Positions 1-8,555 of a stretch of 64,000 nt of DNA are shown here, one piece after another. Under the pieces are notes generated by a model. The model worked only from the letters and a program-made list of their open reading frames with translations. It had not been told where the DNA came from and ran no database searches. Positions within the stretch are counted from its first letter, which is position 1. Every line of letters begins with the position of its first letter. The DNA comes from Aminipila terrae (lineage in GTDB: Bacteria; Bacillota; Clostridia; Peptostreptococcales; Anaerovoracaceae), in contig NZ_CP047591.1 of assembly GCF_010120715.1 (NCBI RefSeq), forward strand, positions 2,728,001 to 2,792,000. The letters are read 5' to 3'. Made by a program: the position numbers and the translations under genes.

Positions 1-1
1 A

Positions 2-652
2 AGATTAGCACCTTCAATATTGTCGGCAGACTTTTCAAAACTGGGAGAACAGGTGAATCTCATAGAAAAAGCAGGCGCCCAGGTTATTCATGTGGACGTT
101 ATGGATGGTCATTTTGTTCCTAATATCAGTTATGGTGCCACCGTAATGAAGAGCCTTTGTGGCAAAACAAAACTACCTTTTGATGTTCACCTTATGATTG
201 AAAATCCAGATAAATATGTTGAAGATTTCATTACAGACCAAACTGAATTTATAGTGGTTCATCAGGAGGCATGTCCTCATCTTCATAGAACCATCCAGCA
301 TATTAAATCTCTGGGGGTTAAAGCGGGGGTGGCTATTAATCCGGCAACTTCCTTAAGCACACTGGATTTTATTCTGGAAGAAGTTGATTTAGTCCTTGTT
401 ATGTCAGTGAATCCAGGCTTTGGAGGGCAGAAGTTCATTCAGTCGTCTCTTGCAAAGGTAGAGGCTTTAAAGCAGATTAAGGATATGCACGGACTGAGTT
501 ATGAAATTGAGATAGACGGTGGTATTGGACTTGATAATGTGAGTGCAGTGGTTGATGCAGGTGTTGAACTGGTAGTAGCGGGTTCTGCTGTATTTGGAGC
601 ACCTGATATTGATGCACGGGTGAAAGAATTTTTAACTATTATAAAAAAATAA
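2..652 (+). CDS. rpe: Ribulose-phosphate 3-epimerase, 5' end cut by window
   Basis: Interconverts ribulose-5-phosphate and xylulose-5-phosphate in the cytosolic pentose phosphate pathway. The frame is open to the window edge and reads APSILSADFSKLGEQV, the normal RPE N-terminus, so the TTG at 20 is not the start and only the first few residues are missing. Visible family motifs are VDVMDGHFVPNI (metal ligand His/Asp), PFDVHLMI, VNPGFGGQKF and the phosphate-binding EIDGGIG and VAGSAVFG. A PduB-type shell gene follows 27 bases downstream, so this copy could belong to a sugar-phosphate microcompartment locus upstream of the window. That link is inference; rpe is also a common housekeeping gene. 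Confidence 0.95.
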   Translation, partial: RLAPSILSADFSKLGEQVNLIEKAGAQVIHVDVMDGHFVPNISYGATVMKSLCGKTKLPFDVHLMIENPDKYVEDFITDQTEFIVVHQEACPHLHRTIQHIKSLGVKAGVAINPATSLSTLDFILEEVDLVLVMSVNPGFGGQKFIQSSLAKVEALKQIKDMHGLSYEIEIDGGIGLDNVSAVVDAGVELVVAGSAVFGAPDIDARVKEFLTIIKK

Positions 653-679
653 AAAACAAAAATGATGGAGGAAGATTTT

Positions 680-1387
680 GTGTCAGATAGGCTTCAAGGT
701 TGTAGCTTACCAGAATTTGTAGGAACTGCAATAGGAGATACAGTAGGTATAGTAATAGCGAATCTTGATGAAACTTTACGAGAAAAGATTCAGCTGGAGC
801 AAAGGTTTAAATCAATTGGGATCGTCAGCGCCAGAACAGGAGGAGGAACTCATGCCATGGCTGCAGACACAGCAGTTAAAGCAACCAATACTGAGATTGC
901 TTTGATTGAGTTATGTAGAGACACTAAAGGCGGTGCAGGTCATGGAATCACTGTTATTTTTGCATCGGAAGATGTAATGGATTCAAGAAGGGCTGTTGAA
1001 ATTATGCTGGAAGAATTGCAGGGTTGCTTTGGCAATGTATATACCTGTGATGCAGGCCATGTAGAAGTTCACTATACAGCCAGAGCAAGTTATGCTTTGA
1101 ATCAATCTTTTGATGCTCCTTTAGGAAAGGCTTTTGGAATCACAGTAGGAGCACCTGCGGCGGTTGGAATGATTATGGCGGATGTAGCAATGAAAACTGC
1201 AAATGTGGAGATGAATAAATTTGCCAGTTCAACTCATGGGACTTGTTTTACCAATGAAATAATCATTACTTTCTCTGGAGACGCTGACGCTGTTAAACAA
1301 TCTCTTGTGGCTGCAAGAGAAGCGGGGTTAAGTGTTCTTCGAGGAATGGGACAAAATCCCATACCCATGGGGGAACCCACATGGTAA
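680..1387 (+). CDS. pduB: Microcompartment shell protein, PduB/BMC-T type
   Basis: Tandem bacterial-microcompartment-domain (trimeric) shell protein. Diagnostic stretches are EFVGTAIGDTVGIVIANLD near the N-terminus, ARTGGGTHAMAADTAVKATN, LCRDTKGGAGHG and, in the second BMC repeat, GHVEVHYTARASYAL followed by GITVGAPAAVGMIMADVA. I take the GTG at 680 as start (MSDRLQGCSL) because GGAGGAAG lies just upstream at 668-675; the ATG at 662 precedes that site. At about 235 residues it is somewhat shorter than enterobacterial PduB, lacking most of the N-terminal extension. No other shell or cargo gene is in the window, so it is either the last gene of a locus lying to the left or an orphan. Assignment of the family is firm; the encapsulated pathway is unknown. 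Confidence 0.92.
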   Translation: MSDRLQGCSLPEFVGTAIGDTVGIVIANLDETLREKIQLEQRFKSIGIVSARTGGGTHAMAADTAVKATNTEIALIELCRDTKGGAGHGITVIFASEDVMDSRRAVEIMLEELQGCFGNVYTCDAGHVEVHYTARASYALNQSFDAPLGKAFGITVGAPAAVGMIMADVAMKTANVEMNKFASSTHGTCFTNEIIITFSGDADAVKQSLVAAREAGLSVLRGMGQNPIPMGEPTW

Positions 1388-1407
1388 CTAATTAATATAG
1401 GAAATAT

Positions 1408-1446
1408 AAAAGGCTGTTGAAATGTTTCAACAGCCTTTGTTTTTTA
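1408..1446 (+). terminator. Rho-independent terminator after pduB
   Basis: Near-perfect hairpin with arms AAAGGCTGTTGAAA and TTTCAACAGCCTTT around a 2-base loop, followed by a T-rich run. It sits between two convergent genes and may also stop transcription from the minus strand. Confidence 0.9.
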
Positions 1447-1448
1447 TC

Positions 1449-3002
1449 TTATACGATTTTTAGTGTCCAGTCTTCTACATTCCATATATCTGTTACCCAG
1501 TCTTCATAGAACATGGGCTCGTGACAAACCAGAAGGATAGAACCTTTGTATTCTATAAGAGCCTTTTTTAGTTCATCTTTTGCTTCTACATCCAAATGGT
1601 TAGTAGGTTCGTCTAAGATTAACCAGTTGGCTTCCTTCTGCATCAATTCGCAAAGGCGTACTTTAGCGTTTTCTCCCCCGCTTAAAACTCTCATCTGGCT
1701 GGTGATATGTTCTGTAGTTAAGGCGCATTTTGCCAGTGCAGCACGTACCTCACCATTGGTATAGGAAGGAAACCTTTCCCAGATATAGTCCAGTGCTGTA
1801 ATTTCTGAGTCTCTTCCTGCTTCCTGTTCAAAATAACCAGGAGCAAGATAATCACCAAGTTCTACTGCGCCACCTAATGATTTAATTTTTCCTAATATAG
1901 TTTTCAGAAGTGTAGTTTTTCCAAGGCCATTTGTTCCGGTGATGGCAAGCTTCATACCTCGTTCGATTTCAAAATTAAGAGGTTTGGTCAAAGGCTCATT
2001 ATAACCAATGATAAGATTTTCAGCTTGAACCAGGTATCTGCTAGGAGTTCGGGCCTCCTTAAACTGGAAAGATGGTTTTGGTTTTTCCCGGGGTTTCTCA
2101 ATAATGTCGATTTTATCCAGCATTTTCTGTCTGCTGTTTGCCATACCTCTTGTTGCAACACGGGCCTTATTTCTTGCAATGAAGTCTTCCATTTTCTCAA
2201 TTTCAGCCTGTTGGCGCTCATAGGCACGCTCCTGCTGTTTCTGTTTTATCTCATGCATGTGTAAAAAGTTGTTATAGTCTCCTGTATAACGGGTAAGTTC
2301 ACCGTTATTCACGTGATAAATCACATTTACTACAGAATTAAGAAATTCAACATCATGGGAAATCAGGATAAATGCATTTTCATATTCCTGAAGATATCTT
2401 TTCAGCCATTCTATATGTTCAAAGTCCAGATAGTTAGTAGGTTCGTCCAATAAAAGAATAGACGGATCCTCCAATAAAAGCTTTGTTAACAGTACTTTGG
2501 TTCTCTGCCCGCCGGAAAGCTCGGAAACATCCTTTTCAAGACCGATGGAGGCAAGCCCCAGACCGCTGGCTACTTCATTAATCTTGGCATCAATGGTATA
2601 AAAGCCACTATGATCTAAAATCTGTTGAATTTCTCCGGCATCTTCCATCAATGCCTCTACATCAGCATTTTCATCAGCCATCTGGTCATACATAGTCAGC
2701 ATCTTTTTTTCAAGTTCAAACATATTTTTAAATGCATCACGAAGGACATCCCGGATAGTCATTCCCGATTTCAGAGAAGAGTGCTGATCAAGATAACCAA
2801 CTGTAACATTTTTAGACCACTCCACTTTTCCTTCATCGGGCTGTATATTACCTATGATAATGTTTAAGAAAGTGGATTTTCCCTCACCGTTTGCTCCAAT
2901 CAGGCCAACATGCTCACCTTTTAGCAGGCGAAAGGAAGCATCCTCTAAAATTGTTCTGCCGCCAAAACCGTGGGATACATTTTCTACTATTAATAAACTC
3001 AT
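1449..3002 (-). CDS. ABC-F family ATPase (YbiT/YkpA-like)
   Basis: Soluble protein with two ABC ATPase domains and no membrane segments, typical of ABC-F translation factors that act on ribosomes. Domain 1 has Walker A GANGEGKST, signature LSGGQ and LLLDEPTNYLDF. A charged linker of about 85 residues (YERQQAEIEKMEDFI to KPREKPKPSF) corresponds to the P-site tRNA interaction motif region. Domain 2 has TGTNGLGKTTL, LSGGENAK and LILDEPTNHLD. The start is taken at 3002 (MSLLIVENVSH), which has GGAG about seven bases upstream; an in-frame ATG four codons earlier overlaps that ribosome binding site. Closest by architecture to the uncharacterised YbiT/YkpA group rather than to a known antibiotic-resistance ABC-F, although resistance cannot be excluded. 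Confidence 0.93.
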   Translation of the reverse strand: MSLLIVENVSHGFGGRTILEDASFRLLKGEHVGLIGANGEGKSTFLNIIIGNIQPDEGKVEWSKNVTVGYLDQHSSLKSGMTIRDVLRDAFKNMFELEKKMLTMYDQMADENADVEALMEDAGEIQQILDHSGFYTIDAKINEVASGLGLASIGLEKDVSELSGGQRTKVLLTKLLLEDPSILLLDEPTNYLDFEHIEWLKRYLQEYENAFILISHDVEFLNSVVNVIYHVNNGELTRYTGDYNNFLHMHEIKQKQQERAYERQQAEIEKMEDFIARNKARVATRGMANSRQKMLDKIDIIEKPREKPKPSFQFKEARTPSRYLVQAENLIIGYNEPLTKPLNFEIERGMKLAITGTNGLGKTTLLKTILGKIKSLGGAVELGDYLAPGYFEQEAGRDSEITALDYIWERFPSYTNGEVRAALAKCALTTEHITSQMRVLSGGENAKVRLCELMQKEANWLILDEPTNHLDVEAKDELKKALIEYKGSILLVCHEPMFYEDWVTDIWNVEDWTLKIV

Positions 3003-3058
3003 AATTAACTCCATTCTTTTTAAGATTCAGCCATAAACAAATATGGCGAACTCATATT

Positions 3059-3087
3059 ATTCTATTGGTAAAATGGCTAAAAGTCAA
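3059..3087 (-). promoter_or_regulatory. Promoter of the ABC-F gene
   Basis: On the minus strand TTGACT (3087-3082) is followed after 17 bases by TAGAAT (3064-3059), a good sigma-A match about 60 bases upstream of the gene. The rest of the 3003-3326 intergenic stretch is AT-rich and shows only this and the divergent promoter at 3251. Confidence 0.65.
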
Positions 3088-3250
3088 TGTAATTCTAGGA
3101 TTTTACAGCTTTTTTATTATATTTTATCTTAGGCAGATTACTAATGCACTTTAGTAGATGCAGCTTTGTTTTAGTTTGTATCTTTTAAATCGCAAAAACT
3201 GAAGTTTTTATATAAATAAAGAAATTAATTGAAATAATGTAAAAAAATGG

Positions 3251-3278
3251 TTGACATGTATGGCGATTTGAGTATAAT
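3251..3278 (+). promoter_or_regulatory. Sigma-A promoter of the Tad-like operon
   Basis: Perfect -35 TTGACA (3251-3256) and perfect -10 TATAAT (3273-3278) with a 16-base spacer, about 50 bases before the first gene of the operon. No further strong promoter is evident before cobT, so the nine Tad-like genes and the hydrolase probably form one transcript. Confidence 0.85.
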
Positions 3279-3326
3279 AAAACTAAACAGACATATGGAA
3301 AATAATGTAAGTGAAAGGGGGAATAA

Positions 3327-3979
3327 ATGAAAGCTAAAATACTCAGACCACTGTTTGGTATGTTGCTAATTATAATATCTATATTAGCCATGGTATGGTG
3401 GGAGAAATCAGGGAGAGAGCAGTTGATTATGGATAGCGTGTTGATTACGAAAGAAAATATTATAAGCGGTACAGTCATAGGTAAAAATGATTTTATTGAG
3501 ATAAAGAATATTCCACAAAGTACCATACCAGGAGCCATAACACCGGAGAGTTTTTATAAGATAAATGGTTTAGTAGCAAAACAGGATATACCTAAGATGG
3601 CTCAGGTAATCCCGGGAATGTTTATGCGAAAAGATAAAATATTAATGGAAGGAAGCTCTATTTTTCCTGTGAAGGATACCTGGATTGATTGTAGAAGCAG
3701 TTCTGTCAGAAAAGGGATATTATTGATATCTTTGATGATACTGGTGAATTTTATGTAGGCACTTTTAGAATTGCATATGTTAAAGATGCCAATGAGCAAG
3801 AAGTTGTAGGAACAGAGGAGAACCTTAGCGAAGAAATTCTGCAGAGGGATTTTAGCAGTTCTGTTATATCTCATGTGGAGATTATTACATCTCTTGAGAA
3901 ATATAAAATAATCAGAAACATGGCAGAAGAGCAAGGTATGAAATTTTTATTAATACAGAAGGGGGAAAAACTCATATGA
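3327..3979 (+). CDS. SAF-domain pilus assembly protein (CpaB-like), frameshifted
   Basis: Membrane-anchored protein with an N-terminal transmembrane segment (residues about 7-25, PLFGMLLIIISILAMVWW) followed by an SAF-like region with TVIGKNDFIEIKNIP and GLVAKQDIPKMAQVIPGMF, the pattern seen in CpaB/RcpC proteins of Tad systems. The first reading frame stops at 3758, but the -1 frame continues as GDIIDIFDDTGEFYVGTF to the stop at 3977-3979. One base missing in the AAAAGGG run at 3710-3716 explains this. The merged product is about 217 residues. It starts a tightly packed operon: its stop overlaps the next start as ATGA at 3976. RBS GAAAGGGGG is upstream. Family level is moderately certain; a true pseudogene is possible. 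Confidence 0.6.
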
Positions 3980-4755
3980 ATAATGTGTTTGCATTTCATG
4001 GGATTGATCATAAGTCGGGAGTTACTATGATATCGCAATCTGTTGCAGAATTAATTGCGTCACAGAACAGTAATGTTAATGTATTATTTATATCTTTAAA
4101 TGGAAGAAAAAACGGTGAATATATCCAGGAAGATGTAAAGACCATCGATGACTTCAAATTGCAGATGGACAGTAAACTTATTATTAGTAAGGACTTCGTT
4201 AGAGACTGCAAATTTAAAAATAACTTATATATTCTGGGAGGATTGTCAAATGAGCAGGATGAAAGATACTATTTTCCGGATTCTGCTACGTATTTACTAG
4301 AATCTGTATCCGAAAGCTTCGGATTGATTATTGCAGATACAGGAAGTGACCTTGATAACGGTCTGGCATTGGGAGCAATCACTGCCGCATCAAATAAATA
4401 TTTAATAATGACTCAGATGGAATCCAGTTTAAGCAGATATGAGAAAATGTTACCCTGGTTTGAAAAAACACAAATTAAATTTAACAGATTTATTATTAAT
4501 AAGTTTAGTGAGGAAGATCCCTACACCTTAAAATATATTTTAGAAAGGCTTTATTTAGAGAAGGAGAGAACGGATAAAATTCAGGAGGCAGGGGATTATC
4601 GTCAGGCAGAGCAGGAGCACAGGACCCTTATGAGATTAAAAACAGACAATTATCTGGAGGATATTTCTACTATTGCCAATCATGTTTCAGAGGTCATAGG
4701 GCTACCTCCCACAAAATTGCAAAGGAAAAATAAATTATGGAAAAATTTTATTTAG
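3976..4755 (+). CDS. TadZ/CpaE-like P-loop-fold protein with degenerate Walker A
   Basis: About 259 residues with the layout of the MinD/ParA/CpaE family: an N-terminal beta strand and loop NVFAFHGIDHKSGVTM where a KGGxGKT motif is expected, a middle GLIIADTGSDLDNGL corresponding to the conserved Asp strand, and LIMTQMESSLSRYEKML after it. The Walker A Lys-Ser/Thr pair is lost (SGVTM), so ATP hydrolysis is doubtful. TadZ proteins localise Tad pilus machinery and are often atypical ATPases. Position between the SAF gene and the TadA-like ATPase supports the role. Translation is coupled upstream (ATGA overlap) and downstream (19-base overlap with the next gene). Confidence 0.65.
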   Translation: MNNVFAFHGIDHKSGVTMISQSVAELIASQNSNVNVLFISLNGRKNGEYIQEDVKTIDDFKLQMDSKLIISKDFVRDCKFKNNLYILGGLSNEQDERYYFPDSATYLLESVSESFGLIIADTGSDLDNGLALGAITAASNKYLIMTQMESSLSRYEKMLPWFEKTQIKFNRFIINKFSEEDPYTLKYILERLYLEKERTDKIQEAGDYRQAEQEHRTLMRLKTDNYLEDISTIANHVSEVIGLPPTKLQRKNKLWKNFI

Positions 4756-6141
4756 ACAGCTATATATCCCGGGAAATAAAAAAGAAGCCGGGAAGTTTAT
4801 TCAGTTTTGAGACTCTGTGTAAACTCATAAATCTGGAATTCCAGCAGGAATGGGAAGAAGATAATAAAGATATACAAAGAATGCTATCCATACAAAAAAA
4901 TGCAATTATTGGTTTTAATAAAGAAGTGATTTTTTTCAAAAGTAAAATAAAATACTTTGTAAAAAAACACAATGCAGGAGGTACGGAATTTCCCAAGTGG
5001 TACAAAAATTTGGAGGAAGCCATATATCATGAAAATTGGGGATTAGCAGGAATTGCTGAGTGGTTTTCAAAAGAGTATTCAGAAAGTAGTTCCTGCAAGG
5101 TGATTGGCGACCGGATTTATTTTCAGGAGAAGGGAAAAATGGTATTAAAACCACAGAAGATTAGACAAGAACGGAGGGAACAGTTAGTGAGGGCATTTCT
5201 GCTTTTGACTCCGGAAGAACGGCTGGATAAAGATTTTCATGAATTATATACTTTGGATGGCACAAGAATAACTGTGTTCAGGGGGACTCAGTAAAATCTG
5301 GACAAGATGTAATTATATTCAGAAGGTATATAATACCCAATTACACCTTTGAAGAACAAGCAAAAAGAGGAACCATTCCATGGAGTAGCATTCCATTATT
5401 CAAGGAGATGGTTAAGCTAGGATATTCAGTAGCAGTTACTGGTGCCATGAAAAGCGGTAAAACTTCTTTTCTGGCAACTTTGCAGAGCTATGAAGACGAA
5501 AGCCTGGAAGGCGTGATGCTTGAAACGGATCCGGAGATTAGCCTGCATAAATTAATTCCCAAGGCTCCAATTGTCCAGGTATTAGCAAAAGATGAAAAGC
5601 TTAAAACCATTACAAAACATTTACTCAGAAGCGATGCAGATTATCTGATTATGGCAGAGGCCAGAGATGGAACTGCACTGGATACGGTCCTCAGGATAGC
5701 AAGTAAAGGCACCAGAAGGCTGAAACTTACTTTTCATGAGAGAAACCCCATGAATTTCCCTTATGATGTGGCGGCAGAAATCATTTTAAGTATGGGAGGT
5801 GATATGGAGCTTATTGCAAGGAGAGCAGCTGAAAGTTTTGATTATATCTTTCACTTTGTTCAATTAAAAGATAAAGGACAAAAGCGTCTGAAAGGTATCT
5901 ATGAGATGTTTGTGGATAAGGAAACCGGTAAAATTATGATTACCCAAATATGTGCCTACGATTATAAGGCAGATGACTGGAGATGGCGTTACAAAATAAG
6001 CAGAGACAAAGCCCTAGCGGGGATGAAGAAAATCCGGAAAGTTTTCTGCTTTTTTCCCGGTGGCTAAAAGAACTGGCACACAAAAATCCAATGAAACCGG
6101 AGGAGTTAGGTTATGAAGCTGGCTATGAATATTTTAATTGA
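4737..6141 (+). CDS. TadA/CpaF-like secretion ATPase, two frameshifts
   Basis: Hexameric type II/IV secretion ATPase that would power Tad pilus assembly at the inner face of the membrane. The N-terminal part (to the stop at 5294) is followed in the -1 frame by SGQDVIIFRRY and the core ATPase with Walker A TGAMKSGKTSF, a Walker B/Glu strand ADYLIMAEARDGTALD and a His-box variant LTFHERNP. The last part (ENPESFLLFSRWLKELAHKN) lies in yet another frame and ends at 6141. A base missing in GGGGG at 5281-5285 and another in GGGG at 6019-6022 restore one frame of about 468 residues. RBS AAAGGA precedes 4737. Walker B and the His box are divergent from CpaF, so this is a distant member. Confidence 0.7.
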
Positions 6142-7051
6142 AATTGTAATTTATTTGGTGTTTCTGGCTGGAATAAGTTTTACTTATCGAAAGGATCTGG
6201 CCCAATATACTGCAAAGCTGAAAACCAGGCATCGACTCAGGGAAAGAAGAAAGCAGTTACAAGAACAATCCAGAATAGAGAAACATTTTGACTGCATAAC
6301 AAAAGCTACATTAAACGTAAAAGGTACATACCTGATGACATGTATGATTGGCATTTATTTGTTAGTAATGTTTGTAGCCAGCCGGAATTTAACAGTAGTA
6401 AACGCCATGATTCTATCTGCATCAATGGCCCTGGCTCCATATCTGATACTAAGAATAAAATTTGAAGGAATCAGGAGAAAAAGCAGTTTTGAAGGGGAAA
6501 TCCTTGTAAGTAATTTCCTGAATCAATATAGAATTGCAAATTTTAATGTTTATGAAGCGTTGGAAAGATTATTGCAGGAAAGCAAAAATACTAAGTCGAG
6601 CAATCCCTTCGTATTAAAAATGCTTCTACAGTTAAGAAATGCTGGAAATCCAAAAGAAATCAGGGATGCTGTTAACAAATTTGCCAATATAATTAATACA
6701 AATTGGAGCAGAATGTTTGCTTACAACATACAGATTGCCTCAGAAAAAGGCATCAATGTTTCTCTGGCAATTGAAGATATTATGGCTCAGCTAAGGGATG
6801 CAAGAACGATTTTCGAAGAACGAAAAAGGCTTAATTCAGAAGCTGTAAGAATTGTAGTATACATGATTCCTTTCCTATATGTTTTTACCATTGTAATATC
6901 CATTAAATATATAGGGATGAGCGTAACAAATTATTTCAGGAATCAGCTATTCACAAAAGAAGGATTTTTATTCTTTACAGTCAGTAGTGTAATGTTTCTT
7001 ATGAACATTGCCATAATTGAAATTGTCAGCAGGCAGAAATTTGATTATTAA
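6113..7051 (+). CDS. TadB-like inner membrane platform protein
   Basis: About 312 residues with an N-terminal transmembrane helix (residues 6-22), a basic linker, a second hydrophobic region at about 78-115, a cytosolic helical part and two C-terminal transmembrane helices (VVYMIPFLYVFTIVISI and FLFFTVSSVMFLMNIAII). That is the topology of GspF-domain proteins TadB/TadC. It overlaps the end of the restored TadA-like frame by 29 bases and has GGAGG at 6100-6104. Identity is inferred from topology and position more than from sequence motifs. Confidence 0.6.
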   Translation: MKLAMNILIEIVIYLVFLAGISFTYRKDLAQYTAKLKTRHRLRERRKQLQEQSRIEKHFDCITKATLNVKGTYLMTCMIGIYLLVMFVASRNLTVVNAMILSASMALAPYLILRIKFEGIRRKSSFEGEILVSNFLNQYRIANFNVYEALERLLQESKNTKSSNPFVLKMLLQLRNAGNPKEIRDAVNKFANIINTNWSRMFAYNIQIASEKGINVSLAIEDIMAQLRDARTIFEERKRLNSEAVRIVVYMIPFLYVFTIVISIKYIGMSVTNYFRNQLFTKEGFLFFTVSSVMFLMNIAIIEIVSRQKFDY

Positions 7052-7070
7052 ATAATTGGAATAGGGGGAA

Positions 7071-7736
7071 ATGAGGGAGCATATGACAGTATATGCATTT
7101 TATACATTTACAATTTTACTTTTCAGCGTAGGTAGTTATTTAACTTTATGCAAGGAAAAAACTTATTTAAAAAGGGGATTAATTAGGCCCTTGCAGCATC
7201 AGATTCAAAAGTCTGGATTAAGAGATAACCTGATTTTCAGGCTGGGAGCATGGAAACGTGAAAGGAATAAAAGGCTGGCGGACAAAGAGATTTATGAGGG
7301 AATATCATTTCTGAGAAATATTATTTCTATAGAAAAGGGGAAACAGGTAAGTACGGATTTTATAATAGAACAGCTGGCAGATAGGGAAGGGGTGCTACAG
7401 AATATTTATATCAGGATGTTAAGTCTTTTAAGGTTAAACAGGAAAACGGAAGCACAGAAAATAATGGCAGATTATATGGAAACGCCTATAGGAAAAGAGT
7501 TTGCCGGGCTATTATTGCGGTGGGATGAGGTGAACCCGTTGGAGCTTACAGAAATTCTGTTGTCACATCAAAGAAGTATAAAGGAAATAAGAATGACAGA
7601 GCAGCGGAGAAGAGATGAGATTATCAGTGATCTTTTGTATTTCCCGGTCATTATTAATGTGGTTTTGATTTTTATTAATTTTATCTATGTGGGGTATTTT
7701 ATCAATCAGAAGGAGATATTACAGATGCTTTTTTAG
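7071..7736 (+). CDS. TadC-like membrane protein
   Basis: About 221 residues: one N-terminal transmembrane segment (YAFYTFTILLFSVGSYLTL), a long charged helical middle and one C-terminal segment (LLYFPVIINVVLIFINFIYVGYF). Follows the TadB-like gene by 19 bases. GspF-type platform proteins usually come as a TadB/TadC pair, and this occupies the second slot, although it is short. Start is uncertain: ATG 7071 has AGGGGG only two bases away, ATG 7083 has GAGGGAG close by; both are in frame. Confidence 0.5.
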   Translation: MREHMTVYAFYTFTILLFSVGSYLTLCKEKTYLKRGLIRPLQHQIQKSGLRDNLIFRLGAWKRERNKRLADKEIYEGISFLRNIISIEKGKQVSTDFIIEQLADREGVLQNIYIRMLSLLRLNRKTEAQKIMADYMETPIGKEFAGLLLRWDEVNPLELTEILLSHQRSIKEIRMTEQRRRDEIISDLLYFPVIINVVLIFINFIYVGYFINQKEILQMLF

Positions 7737-7758
7737 GAATATCAAAGAGGAGAAAAAA

Positions 7759-7932
7759 ATGAAACAGATTATTGTTTTAGCGGCATTTATTGCATTGGGA
7801 ATTTTTATTGCAGGTATAGTCATGGGGTTTAAGGACGATGTAAAAGGTATCGGGGAAAAATCCAGTAAGGCTATAACAAATATATCAAATAGTATGACAG
7901 CAGATAGTAATGTTGTCACCAGACTGATATGA
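7759..7932 (+). CDS. Small single-pass membrane protein, pilin-like candidate
   Basis: 57 residues: MKQIIVLAAFIALGIFIAGI is one hydrophobic segment, followed by a short polar tail rich in Lys, Ser and Asn (DDVKGIGEKSSKAITNISNS). Starts at 7759 after AGAGGAG; an in-frame ATG 24 codons upstream lies inside the previous gene and has no ribosome binding site. In size and topology it resembles a Flp-type pilin, but I see no clear prepilin cleavage site, and no prepilin peptidase is in the window. Its stop overlaps the next start as ATGA. Confidence 0.55.
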   Translation: MKQIIVLAAFIALGIFIAGIVMGFKDDVKGIGEKSSKAITNISNSMTADSNVVTRLI

Positions 7933-8073
7933 AACAGTATGTGGTTTTGATAAGCATGATTATGCTTGGGATATATATTTTAATATGATAGCAGGCACTG
8001 GTGAGGAGAGTATTTATTCTTCCCTGCAGCATTTATGGCAGCAGGGGTTACTATAAGGACGTATTCTCCTTAA
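7929..8073 (+). CDS. Very small membrane protein, two frameshifts
   Basis: Starts with ATGA overlap at 7929: MKQYVVLISMIMLGIYIL is a hydrophobic segment. The frame stops at 7988, but adding one base near 7981-7985 gives NMIAGTGEESIYSSLQHLW, and one more G in the GGGG at 8044-8047 gives a tail ending in RTYSP and TAA at 8071-8073. Restored length is about 48 residues. The reconstruction is inference, supported by the operon position, by the lack of any other explanation for this stretch and by the same -1 error type seen elsewhere in the window. No family recognised. Confidence 0.35.
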
Positions 8074-8097
8074 AGTATTTCAGAAAAGTGGTATACA

Positions 8098-8502
8098 ATG
8101 AAACAATTTATAGTATTAATGGGCGTACTTCCTATTCTAATTCTTTTTATGATGCAAATGGGATTGGATCAGAAGAACAGTCAGATTACATCTATCATAC
8201 AGGCTTCTGTTTATGCAGCAAAAGAGGATGCTAAGCAGGAAGGATACTTTTCCAAAGAAATAAAACAAAAACTAAAAAATGATATAACAAGGCTTACAGG
8301 TATTTCTTCGGATAAGATAAATATACAAGCAGACAGCAAGGTTAAGTACAGGTACAGTCTGGGAGAAGAAAGACTGATTTACTACAGAGTTTCAGTAAAA
8401 ATTGGACAATTGATGGCGGCACCTGGAATGCATGGAATTTCCCAGGAGGAAAATAGCTATAACTATGTAATAGATAGTTATACTGCCAGTGAAAAGGTTT
8501 AA
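8098..8502 (+). CDS. TadE-like pseudopilin candidate
   Basis: 134 residues with an N-terminal hydrophobic segment (MKQFIVLMGVLPILILFMM) and a soluble domain of alternating helix and strand (YRYSLGEERLIYYRVSVKIG). N-terminal helix plus extracytoplasmic domain is the TadE/TadF minor pseudopilin layout, and it occupies the expected place after the platform genes. No specific motif identifies it, so the family call rests on topology and context. Confidence 0.5.
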   Translation: MKQFIVLMGVLPILILFMMQMGLDQKNSQITSIIQASVYAAKEDAKQEGYFSKEIKQKLKNDITRLTGISSDKINIQADSKVKYRYSLGEERLIYYRVSVKIGQLMAAPGMHGISQEENSYNYVIDSYTASEKV

Positions 8503-8555
8503 TTTTTTTAAACTTTTGATTCCTTTGGCATAGAAGTATTGAAGGTGGGTAAAAT

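Noticed and set aside
8001..8234. Open frame of 77 codons in the Tad-like region
   Set aside because: Crosses two better frames (the repaired small gene and the TadE-like gene) and has unlikely composition.
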